Source: JANOQP01 sp044227705
GTDB lineage: Bacteria; Bacteroidota; Bacteroidia; Chitinophagales; Saprospiraceae
Length of the DNA stretch: 56,524 nt
Direction of reading: 5' to 3'
NCBI GenBank assembly: GCA_044227705.1
Contig: JBGAWE010000005.1
Location: 1 to 56,524, forward strand
Shown here: one piece after another, positions 17,112 through 24,490 of the stretch
Numbering within the stretch: the stretch's first letter is position 1
Layout: every line of letters begins with the position of its first letter
The notes under the pieces: model-generated
The model's input: the letters and a program-made list of their open reading frames with translations, nothing else
Databases searched by the model: none
What the model was told of the DNA's origin: nothing
Position numbers and translations under genes: made by a program

Positions 17112-17489
17112 TCAGACGCCGAGGCCTTTTGCCAAAAGCCACGCCCCGAGGAACAAAATCGGCACCAGCCACAACCGCAGCGACGCGGCCGCAAACCGTC
17201 CGGAAAGTTGCCCTGCCTCGCGGCCATACCCCAGCCGCATGACGGCCTTCGCCATCGCCGACCAGCCGAGCAGCGTCAGCGCGAGCCGCCAGTCGATTTG
17301 CCACGAGCTGTAGACGGCCAGGCTCCCCGCACCGAGCGTGAGGGCGAAAAGGCCGAAGACCGTCGACCAGTTCTCGTCAGCGGCGAGCGCGAGCAGCACC
17401 TCCGCCGCCCGAGGGCGGAGCAGGCAGATGAACGCGAAACCCAGCATCAGCAGGCCCCAGAACTTGGCGAGGAGGAGCGCGTCTTCCAT
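17112..17489 (-). CDS. Four-helix membrane protein inserted between paaA and paaB
   Basis: The 125-residue protein has four predicted membrane segments (about residues 5-23, 43-62, 68-83 and 103-121) and short loops, with LRPRAAEVLLALAAD after the first helix. I do not recognise a named family. It lies 42 nt downstream of paaA and 44 nt upstream of paaB on the same strand, so it is probably transcribed with the phenylacetate genes. Classical paaABCDE operons have no such gene at this point. A role in phenylacetate uptake is possible but not shown by the sequence. Confidence 0.65.
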   Translation of the reverse strand: MEDALLLAKFWGLLMLGFAFICLLRPRAAEVLLALAADENWSTVFGLFALTLGAGSLAVYSSWQIDWRLALTLLGWSAMAKAVMRLGYGREAGQLSGRFAAASLRLWLVPILFLGAWLLAKGLGV

Positions 17490-17531
17490 CGAATTTCTTT
17501 TGTTTTTTGAAAAAGACGGGCAAAAAACCGG

Positions 17532-18461
17532 TCATGCTGCCGCGACCCGCGCCGCATGGACCGCCGCCGCCTCGCGCACCCAGGCACCCTCGTCGTGCCA
17601 TTTTTTGTGGTGTTCGAGCCGCTCGCGGTTGCAGGGGCCGTCGCCCCGGACGACGCGGCGGAATTCCTCCCAGTCGATTTCGCCGGTCAGCCAATGGCCG
17701 GTTTTTTCGTCGAAGCAGAGCTTCGGGTCGGGGATTTTCAGCCCGAGGAACTCGGCCTGCGGCACCGTCTTGTCGATGAAGCGCTGGCGGAGTTCGTCGT
17801 TTCCGGCGCGCTTTATCTTCCAGCGCATCCCGTTGGAGGTGCGCGGCGAGTCGTTGTCGTGCGGGCCGAACATCATCAGCGCGGGCCACCACCAGCGGTC
17901 GAGGGCCGACTGGGCCATCTCGCGCTGCTCGGGCGTGCCGTTGGCCATTTTGAGCATGATTTCGTAGCCCTGCCGCTGGTGGAAGCTCTCCTCGTTGCAG
18001 ATGCGCAGCATGCCGCGCGAGTAGGGGCCGTAGGAGGTGCGGCGCAGCGAGAGCTGGTTGGTTACGGCCGCCCCGTCGACGAGCCAGCCGATGGCCCCGA
18101 TGTCGGCCCAGTTGAGCGTCGGGTAGTTGAAGACGGAGCTGTACTTCGCCTGCCCGCTGTGGAGCTGGGCTATCATCTCCTCGCGGCTCGTGCCGAGGGT
18201 CTCGGCGGCACTATATAAATAAAGGCCGTGACCGCCCTCGTCCTGGATTTTTGCCAATAGGATTTTTTTCGCCCTCAAAGTCGGGGCGCGGGTCAGCCAG
18301 TTGCCCTCGGGCTGCATCCCGATGACCTCCGAGTGGGCGTGCTGCGAGATTTGGCGGACGTTGTGCAGCCGGTACTCGTCGGGCATCCAGTCCTTCGGCT
18401 CGACTTTCTCCTCGGCGTCGATATGCCGCTGGAAGGCGGCGTGGCGGTCGATTTGCTCCAT
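17532..18461 (-). CDS. paaA: 1,2-phenylacetyl-CoA epoxidase catalytic subunit PaaA
   Basis: The 309-residue protein is the di-iron catalytic subunit that, with O2 and electrons from PaaE, forms the ring 1,2-epoxide of phenylacetyl-CoA. The di-iron site is visible as E-x-x-H motifs in KIQDEGGHGLYL and RICNEESFHQRQG. The family segments DWMPDEYRL, SEVIGMQPEGNW and WWWPALMMFGPHDNDSP are present. It is the first paa gene on this strand and is divergent from thioredoxin across 150 nt that must hold the operon promoter. No PaaX/PaaR-type regulator is adjacent. Confidence 0.94.
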   Translation of the reverse strand: MEQIDRHAAFQRHIDAEEKVEPKDWMPDEYRLHNVRQISQHAHSEVIGMQPEGNWLTRAPTLRAKKILLAKIQDEGGHGLYLYSAAETLGTSREEMIAQLHSGQAKYSSVFNYPTLNWADIGAIGWLVDGAAVTNQLSLRRTSYGPYSRGMLRICNEESFHQRQGYEIMLKMANGTPEQREMAQSALDRWWWPALMMFGPHDNDSPRTSNGMRWKIKRAGNDELRQRFIDKTVPQAEFLGLKIPDPKLCFDEKTGHWLTGEIDWEEFRRVVRGDGPCNRERLEHHKKWHDEGAWVREAAAVHAARVAAA

Positions 18462-18611
18462 ATTTTTCGGAAAGAAAACTGCGCTTTCGCCGCGAAAGGT
18501 CGGCCCATGCCCCGCCGTCGGGGGCTGACTTTTGCCGCCGCCCGCGCTGATTTTTGCCGCCCGGCAACCGGCCGCCGCTGCCCAATTTTGCCCGCCAACC
18601 CAGAGTTTTCT

Positions 18612-18905
18612 ATGAAGAGGAGCTTTTCAGAAATCATCAACGGCGACAAGCCCGTGCTCGTCGATTTCTTCGCCGAGTGGTGCGGCCCGTGCAAGATGAT
18701 GGCCCCCGTCTTGTCGGAGCTGAAACAGCGCGTCGGCGACGCGGCGACCGTCATCAAGATCGACGTCGACCGCAACCCCGAGGCGGCCCGTGCCTATCAG
18801 GTGCGCAGCGTCCCGACGCTCATTGTCTTTCAAAAAGGGGCGGTGAAATGGCGGCAGTCCGGCACGGCCTCGGCGGCGCAGTTGGAGAAAGTGCTTCTGG
18901 GGTAG
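18612..18905 (+). CDS. trxA: Thioredoxin
   Basis: A 97-residue single-domain thioredoxin with the active site WCGPC (Cys24/Cys27), the cis-proline in VPTLIVF and VDVDRNPEAARAYQV between them. It is a cytoplasmic disulfide reductase and slightly shorter than the E. coli protein (about 108). The ATG at 18612 is chosen because an upstream in-frame extension crosses the paaA promoter region and is not protein-like. The gene is divergent from paaA and convergent with the haloperoxidase-like gene, with 17 nt between their ends. Confidence 0.88.
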   Translation: MKRSFSEIINGDKPVLVDFFAEWCGPCKMMAPVLSELKQRVGDAATVIKIDVDRNPEAARAYQVRSVPTLIVFQKGAVKWRQSGTASAAQLEKVLLG

Positions 18906-18922
18906 AAACTCGACGGGCCGGG

Positions 18923-21097
18923 CTACAAGCGCACGACCTCTTTTTCGAAGACCCTTTTCCCCGCCGCGTCCTCGCCCCGGATGACGTAGACCCCCGACGG
19001 CAGCCACGACAAATCGACCACCACGCGCCCGAAGGTGAAGTCCAGTTTCTCCGAAAGGACGAGCCGCCCGTCGGCCGACCAGATTTTGACCGGCACCGCT
19101 CCCTGCCCCGGCAGCTCGATCTGGATGGCGCAACTGGTCGGGTTGGGGAAGGCGGTCACCTCCTCGACCGGCGGCACAGGCGAGGCGTCCGCAAAGATTT
19201 TCTCGGCAAAATCGAGCGCGGCCGGGCCGATTTTCATCCCGATGAGCCGCCCGGGGATGTCGTCGAACGGCGGGTGGATGCCGCCGAAGATGCGCGAGAG
19301 GCTGCACTGGTCGCTCGCGTCGCGGTAGGTCGCCCATTGGAGGGTGATGTCTTGGCTCGGGCCGTCCTCGAAAACCAGATACTCGTTTTTCTTGCAAAAA
19401 AATGTGCCCATCCCGCCGGGGAAATAGGGGTCGCCGGTGAGCGCGGTGAGCAGCTCGGCGGCGGCGCGGCTGTAGGTCGAGTGGCCCGAGACGTAGCCCG
19501 CGAACGGCGGCGTGACGAAGGTCGGCCGCTGGTAGGGGTACCAGTTCTCGGCGCGCAACCAGCCGACGCCGGCCACGTCCTTTTTCGGGTCGGTGATGGC
19601 GGTGGGGCCGCGCCAAGAGCGCAGTTTTATCTTGTTGATGTGCTGCCCATTGCCGCCCTGCAGCGGATCGCCCGCCGATATCAACTCGATGTAGCCGGGG
19701 ATGAGCGGCAGCCCGGCCGGGTGGAAGTGCGGCTTCGCCGGGTCGGAGCTTTGCCCCCGGGTGGCCATCGCGCGGATGGCGGTCACGGGGCGGCCAGCGT
19801 CGTAGCAGCCCTTTATGCCCCATGCCGCGACAGCCGCGTCGTGCATCGCACCGCCGAGGGCGAAGTAGCTTTTCACGTCCCACTCCAGTTCGTCGAGGTC
19901 GGGGCCGGCGCCCCGGAACTTCCTCGTGGAGCCGGGCTGGTCGTCGACGTAGTTGAGGATTTCAAACCAGTGGCCCGGCGGCGTGACCGAGAGCGGCCCG
20001 TCGGCCCAAAACTCGGCCAGCACCCGCGCCCAGTCGCCGCGCGGCACGATTTGCGGGACATAAGGTTGGCCGGTCTTCGGGTTGAGTGGGCGACCGCTGC
20101 TGGAGTCGCCGCCCTCAAAAAAGTCGTAAAAATTGTGGTAGCCCGCCAGGTCCGTCGGGTAGTCCTTGTTGTTGCCGAAGGAGGCGGGCGAGATGTCGAT
20201 TTTGACTCCGTCGGTCGGGTCGAGCAGGCCACCCCAAGCGGCGACGAGGGCCATGTTCCACTTGAACTCCGCGGACTCTGCACTGGTCGCGTCCACCGTG
20301 TCGAGCCGGGGCGGCGGGCCGGGGTCGTGGTAGGCCTTATACTCGTGGCCGTCGCGCATGAAGGTGCGCGAGTCGGCCTCCGTCATGGCGAAGGGCAGCA
20401 CGCTCCCCCACTCCGCCGACTGGAACTTGGTGACGAAATCGCTCGTCGAGTGGCCGCTCTGGTCGACGAAGGTGGCGAAGCGCAGCGGCTGCCAGCGGTT
20501 GATGTCCACCACGCCCGAGTTGCCCGAAAACTCGGGCCGCATCGGCGGGTTGACGGGCTGGTAGAACTGGTTGGCGTAGTTGCCCGCCTCGTTCGAGCCG
20601 TCTTGCAGGCCGTACTCGATGATTTTTTGCGCGACGTAGTTGCCCAGCTCGGCCGGGCCGCAGACGTAGTTGGTCGACTCCTCGTGGATGTTGTAGCCGA
20701 GCTTGCCCATCAGCTTGTCGATGTTGCGGCGCAGGGTGTCGAAGCCGGGCGAGTTGGCGTAGCGGTGCAAAATCATGCGGTAGGCGGCGAAGCTCACGGC
20801 CTCCTCCTGCGCCTTTTTCTTGTCGCCCGGCGCGGCCGTCGGGCGGAACGGCACCTCAAAACCGTGGACGGTCTTCCCCAAAAAGTAGGTCCCGGCCGTC
20901 GGCTCGTAGGCCGCCCAGGCGTCGTACATGGCGGCCGAGACGTGGAAAAGGTTGCGGGCGTGGACGGGTGGCCGGGCGAAGTCGCCGCTGATCGCGCCCA
21001 AAAGCTGCTCGTTCCACTGCCGGGCGACGGAGTGCTGCGCACCGGCCGCGAGCGCGAGAAAGAAGAGGGCAAAAAGGAGAGCGGACCGTCTTTTCAT
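18923..21097 (-). CDS. Secreted vanadium-dependent haloperoxidase-like protein with T9SS sorting tail
   Basis: This 724-residue protein has a signal peptide (RRSALLFALFFLALAAGAQH) and a PAP2/vanadium-haloperoxidase domain. The vanadate-binding motifs appear as GYVSGHSTYSRAAAELL (P/V-SGH loop) and LSRIFGGIHPPFDD (Arg and the apical His). A C-terminal T9SS module of about 75 residues starts FPNPTS and ends FEKEVVRL. It should be exported to the surface or medium. Substrate choice (halide oxidation or phosphoester hydrolysis) cannot be read safely. The ATG at 21097 gives the signal peptide; a 122-residue upstream extension lacks sense. The 402-nt region upstream is shared with the divergent glucan locus. 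Confidence 0.85.
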   Translation of the reverse strand: MKRRSALLFALFFLALAAGAQHSVARQWNEQLLGAISGDFARPPVHARNLFHVSAAMYDAWAAYEPTAGTYFLGKTVHGFEVPFRPTAAPGDKKKAQEEAVSFAAYRMILHRYANSPGFDTLRRNIDKLMGKLGYNIHEESTNYVCGPAELGNYVAQKIIEYGLQDGSNEAGNYANQFYQPVNPPMRPEFSGNSGVVDINRWQPLRFATFVDQSGHSTSDFVTKFQSAEWGSVLPFAMTEADSRTFMRDGHEYKAYHDPGPPPRLDTVDATSAESAEFKWNMALVAAWGGLLDPTDGVKIDISPASFGNNKDYPTDLAGYHNFYDFFEGGDSSSGRPLNPKTGQPYVPQIVPRGDWARVLAEFWADGPLSVTPPGHWFEILNYVDDQPGSTRKFRGAGPDLDELEWDVKSYFALGGAMHDAAVAAWGIKGCYDAGRPVTAIRAMATRGQSSDPAKPHFHPAGLPLIPGYIELISAGDPLQGGNGQHINKIKLRSWRGPTAITDPKKDVAGVGWLRAENWYPYQRPTFVTPPFAGYVSGHSTYSRAAAELLTALTGDPYFPGGMGTFFCKKNEYLVFEDGPSQDITLQWATYRDASDQCSLSRIFGGIHPPFDDIPGRLIGMKIGPAALDFAEKIFADASPVPPVEEVTAFPNPTSCAIQIELPGQGAVPVKIWSADGRLVLSEKLDFTFGRVVVDLSWLPSGVYVIRGEDAAGKRVFEKEVVRL

Positions 21098-21390
21098 GAT
21101 GCAGCTATTTGGGGCAAAACTAACTCGGCCGACTGGTTGGACCCTTCTTACCGCTCGCCTGTTCGTCGCACAGGCCGCACCCCCAAAAGACACTGAGGCC
21201 CTTTCCCCCGGGGCGGTCGTCACGTCGTTGCCGAGGCAGAGGAAACGCACATTTAAAAGGAGAGACTGTTGAGGATGAGCACGACCATCGAAAGAGTTTC
21301 GCCCCAAAATGGAACCGGCGCAAGCACCAAATTGCCTCGACAAGGCCGGCTTAGGACTTGTTGTACGTTTCACCCTAATTTTTTTGGCAT

Positions 21391-21424
21391 TTTGATAAAA
21401 AAACGGACCAATTGGCAACATTTG
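21391..21424 (+). promoter_or_regulatory. Candidate Bacteroidota promoter for the glucan locus
   Basis: The 402-nt stretch between the haloperoxidase start (21097) and the PKD lipoprotein start (21500) has no gene and becomes AT-rich at its right end. A TTTG at 21391-21394 and AACATTTG at 21417-21424 (one mismatch to TAnnTTTG) are separated by 22 nt, acceptable for the Bacteroidota sigma factor. Transcription would begin near 21430, leaving a leader of about 70 nt. This is pattern matching only. Confidence 0.35.
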
Positions 21425-21499
21425 CGACGGGCAATGTCGCCCAAAAGCATTTTTCATTCTCAACCGCCCTTTTCTAAAGGCAAGTAAAATTCATCAATC

Positions 21500-23305
21500 A
21501 TGAAGCTTTTTTCACTAAAAACAGGGTTGCTCCTCCTGCTCGCCGTGGGAGTTGCCCTTTCCTCCTGCAAAAAGAAGGACAAGGAGGTCATCTCCGGCTT
21601 CACCTATAAAGTGGACGCGACGGACTTCCTCAAGGTGACCTTCACCAACGCCTCGCAGAACGCCACGACCTACTCGTGGGACTTCGGCGACGGCTCCCCA
21701 GCCTCCACTGAGGAGAACCCGACGCACAGCTACACGGCGCTCGGCTCGTTCACCGTCAAGCTGACGGCGAAGGGCGACGGCGGCACCGAGATCTCGCAAC
21801 AGACTCTCACGCTCACCGACCCCGACGCCGAGCTGGGCAAGCTCGCCGGAGCGGTCTCGAAGACTTGGCACCTCTTGCGTGTGCCGGGCACCAACAAGTG
21901 GCCCCTTGAGGTCGGGCCGATCGCCAAAGACCAGGTCTGGTGGGCGCAGGGCCGCGACAACGACGAAATCGCGCTCCGCCCCTGCATCATGAACGACGAG
22001 TGGATCTTTGGCCGCGACGGCTCCATGCAGTACAAGACCAACGGCGACTACTGGGCCGAAGGCGGCGTCTTCGAACCGGCCAACGAGTGCCGCTCGAGCG
22101 CGGCTGGCAACATGACCGGCCCCGGCGGCAGCGACCTGTCGGCCTTCGGCGACGGCACCCACACCTACGTCCTGACGACCGGCACCAAGCCGACGCTCGA
22201 GGTCAAGGGCCTCGGTGCCTTCATCGGCCTGCCGAAAATCGGGACCGAGACGGAGGTTAAGGTCCCGCAGAACTCGGTGAAGTTCGACATCATCAGCCTG
22301 ACCGAAGGCACCGTCTACGACGAACTTGTCATCGAGTCGGACTACAAGTTCGACGCCGCCAACGCTGCCGACGACGCCTATTGGAAGGTGACCCTCGTCA
22401 GCTACCACAACCCGGCCGACGAACCGGCCATCCCCGACCCGTCGGCGCAGGCCAGCTTCGCCGTCGCGCAGGACAAGCTGACCGTCACTTTGACCAACAA
22501 CTCGAAGTACGCCAGCAGCTACCTGTGGGACTTCGGCGACGGCTCCACCTCGACCGAGACCAGCCCGACGCACACCTATGCGGCTGATGGCGAGTACACC
22601 ATCAAGCTGACGGCCACCTCCTCGGGTGCCCATCCGACCAACGCGACCAACGTGGCGACGCAGACCATCACCGCCTCCTCGGGCGTCGTGACGGAGGCCA
22701 ACATCATCGGCGCGGCGTGGAAGGTGCGCAAGGCGGAGACCTCCGTCTTCGTCGGTCCGGGCCTCGGCTCGTCGGCTTGGTGGTCCTGCCCGCTTGTCAA
22801 CCTCGACGGCACGAAGGCCGGCACGCCCGACGACTGGTCGTGCATGCCCGACGACGAGTTCATCTTCACGGCCGGCGGCAAGTATGAGTACAAGACAAAC
22901 GGCTCGGCCCGCAACGACGGCTACATGGGCAAACCGGCCGGCACCCCCAACGGCTGCATGAGCGACGCGGAAATCGCCGCCTCGGGCCTCGGCGCCGCCT
23001 TCGGCTCGGGAGTCCACTCCTGGGCCTTCACCCCGGCCGCCGGCACCAACCGCGCCCGCATCACGCTGACCAACGGTGCATCGGGCGCGGCGTTCCTCGG
23101 CTTCTACAAAGGCTACTACGGCGGCGAGAACGACTACAATCCGGCGAACACCCCGCAGCCCCAGCCGAACGGCGGCAACACGACCAATCAGTACGAAATC
23201 ATCAGCTACATCAAAGCTGGCGGCGTGGAGACGCTCACCGTCTCGGTCGACATCTCGGCCGCGCACGACGGCACGGCGGCCTGGACGATGGTGCTCGTCC
23301 GCTAA
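21500..23305 (+). CDS. Surface lipoprotein with two PKD domains (putative glycan-binding protein)
   Basis: The 601-residue protein has a lipoprotein signal (VALSSCKKKD, lipid Cys23) and two similar halves. Each half starts with a PKD domain (TTYSWDFGDGSP around residues 53-65; SSYLWDFGDGST around 335-346). Each then continues into a Trp-rich beta domain with a shared pattern: WWAQ or WWSC, then MNDEWIF or MPDDEFIF, then MQYKTNG or YEYKTNG. This internal duplication suggests two sugar-binding modules. It sits at the head of the locus, before GH16 and the first SusC, where surface glycan-binding lipoproteins (SusE/F-like) are often found. No catalytic motif is visible. The binding role is inferred from context. 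Confidence 0.8.
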   Translation: MKLFSLKTGLLLLLAVGVALSSCKKKDKEVISGFTYKVDATDFLKVTFTNASQNATTYSWDFGDGSPASTEENPTHSYTALGSFTVKLTAKGDGGTEISQQTLTLTDPDAELGKLAGAVSKTWHLLRVPGTNKWPLEVGPIAKDQVWWAQGRDNDEIALRPCIMNDEWIFGRDGSMQYKTNGDYWAEGGVFEPANECRSSAAGNMTGPGGSDLSAFGDGTHTYVLTTGTKPTLEVKGLGAFIGLPKIGTETEVKVPQNSVKFDIISLTEGTVYDELVIESDYKFDAANAADDAYWKVTLVSYHNPADEPAIPDPSAQASFAVAQDKLTVTLTNNSKYASSYLWDFGDGSTSTETSPTHTYAADGEYTIKLTATSSGAHPTNATNVATQTITASSGVVTEANIIGAAWKVRKAETSVFVGPGLGSSAWWSCPLVNLDGTKAGTPDDWSCMPDDEFIFTAGGKYEYKTNGSARNDGYMGKPAGTPNGCMSDAEIAASGLGAAFGSGVHSWAFTPAAGTNRARITLTNGASGAAFLGFYKGYYGGENDYNPANTPQPQPNGGNTTNQYEIISYIKAGGVETLTVSVDISAAHDGTAAWTMVLVR

Positions 23306-23327
23306 ACTGACAGTGCCTTGAAGCTCT

Positions 23328-23366
23328 GCCTCGGGTGGGTTTTCAAACTGGAGACTCGCCCGAGGC
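23328..23366 (+). terminator. Intercistronic hairpin between PKD lipoprotein and GH16
   Basis: An inverted repeat with arms GCCTCGGG (23328-23335) and CCCGAGGC (23359-23366), with further wobble pairing inward (TGGG with CTCG). It lies wholly in the 96-nt gap between the two genes. No T-run follows directly, so it may act as an mRNA-processing or stability hairpin rather than a full terminator. Confidence 0.5.
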
Positions 23367-23401
23367 TGGAGCATCAGGGCATTTTTTCCCAATTCAAAAG
23401 C

Positions 23402-24460
23402 ATGAAAAAACTGCTCCTCCCCGCCCTTCTCGCCATCGCGACGGCCTCTTTCTCCCAAACCGAAGTGCTCGTCTGGAGCGACGAGTTCGACGGCACCGGC
23501 CTGCCCGACGCGGCCAACTGGGGCTACGACATCGGCGGCAACGGCTGGGGCAACAACGAGGTGCAGTACTACACCAACAGCGTCGCCAACGCCTTCCAGT
23601 CGGGCGGCAGCCTGTTCATCAAGGCCATCAAATCGGGCGGCTCGTGGACGTCGGCCCGCCTTCTTTCAAAGGGGAAAAAGGAGTTCAAGTACGGCCGCAT
23701 CGTCTTCCGCGCCAAGCTGCCGAGCGGCTCCGGCACCTGGCCCGCCAACTGGATGCTCGGGGCCAACATCGGTTCCGTCGGCTGGCCCGCCTGCGGCGAG
23801 GTCGACGTGATGGAGCACGTCGGGAAGAATCCCACGGTCGTGCAGTGTGCCCTCCACACGCCGTCGAGCAACGGCAACACAGTCAACAAAAAAGAGAAGA
23901 GCCTCGCCGATTGCGAGACCGCGTTCCACGAATACGAGGTCAACTGGACGCCGCAGAAGATGGCGTTTGCCGTTGACGGCTTCGTCTACTACACCTACGC
24001 GCCGGCGGTCAAGAACGCCTCGACGTGGCCTTTCGACCTGCCGCAGTTCCTCATCCTGAACCTCGCCATGGGCGGCAACCTCGGCTCCGACCCGCAATAC
24101 GAGACCGGCGGCCTGAAGAACGGCATCGACCCCGCCCTCACCTCCGCGACGATGGAAATCGACTGGGTGCGCGTCTTCCAACTGGTCACGCCGACGGTCG
24201 AGGCGGCACCCGACAACGGCAGCTGGCCCGACGGCCTGCGCCTCTCGCCCAACCCCGCGCCGGGCCGCTGCTCGGCCTTTCTGCCCGACGGGAAGACGGC
24301 CTCGCTGCTCCTCGTCAATGCGGCGGGGGCCATTGTCTTTGAAAAAAAATTGACCCAAAAAGAGACGGAACTGGATTTTTCAGCCCTGCCCAAAGGGGTC
24401 TATTTCTCCCGAATCCAGATGGAAAACATGATTTACTCGGGTACGGTAGTCGTGCAGTAG
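23402..24460 (+). CDS. Glycoside hydrolase family 16 (laminarinase-type endo-beta-1,3-glucanase), T9SS-secreted
   Basis: The 352-residue enzyme has a signal peptide (KKLLLPALLAIATASFSQ) and a GH16 domain with the E-x-D-x-x-E catalytic motif in GEVDVMEHVG (Glu133, Asp135, Glu138). The one-residue-longer spacing places it with laminarinases rather than kappa-carrageenases or xyloglucan enzymes. SGSGTWPANWMLG and FLILNLAMGGNLG are typical laminarinase segments. The last 80 residues form a T9SS sorting tail (LRLSPNPAPG...). It would cut beta-1,3-glucan (laminarin, curdlan or fungal wall) outside the cell. The start at 23402 gives the signal peptide. The first SusC gene starts 30 nt downstream. 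Confidence 0.9.
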   Translation: MKKLLLPALLAIATASFSQTEVLVWSDEFDGTGLPDAANWGYDIGGNGWGNNEVQYYTNSVANAFQSGGSLFIKAIKSGGSWTSARLLSKGKKEFKYGRIVFRAKLPSGSGTWPANWMLGANIGSVGWPACGEVDVMEHVGKNPTVVQCALHTPSSNGNTVNKKEKSLADCETAFHEYEVNWTPQKMAFAVDGFVYYTYAPAVKNASTWPFDLPQFLILNLAMGGNLGSDPQYETGGLKNGIDPALTSATMEIDWVRVFQLVTPTVEAAPDNGSWPDGLRLSPNPAPGRCSAFLPDGKTASLLLVNAAGAIVFEKKLTQKETELDFSALPKGVYFSRIQMENMIYSGTVVVQ

Positions 24461-24490
24461 CCAGCCTTCCCGGCGCGAAAAAATTGGACC

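Noticed and set aside
18554..21196. An 880-residue + strand open frame opposite the haloperoxidase-like gene
   Set aside because: Same antisense composition. The - strand gene has a signal peptide, active-site motifs and a T9SS tail.
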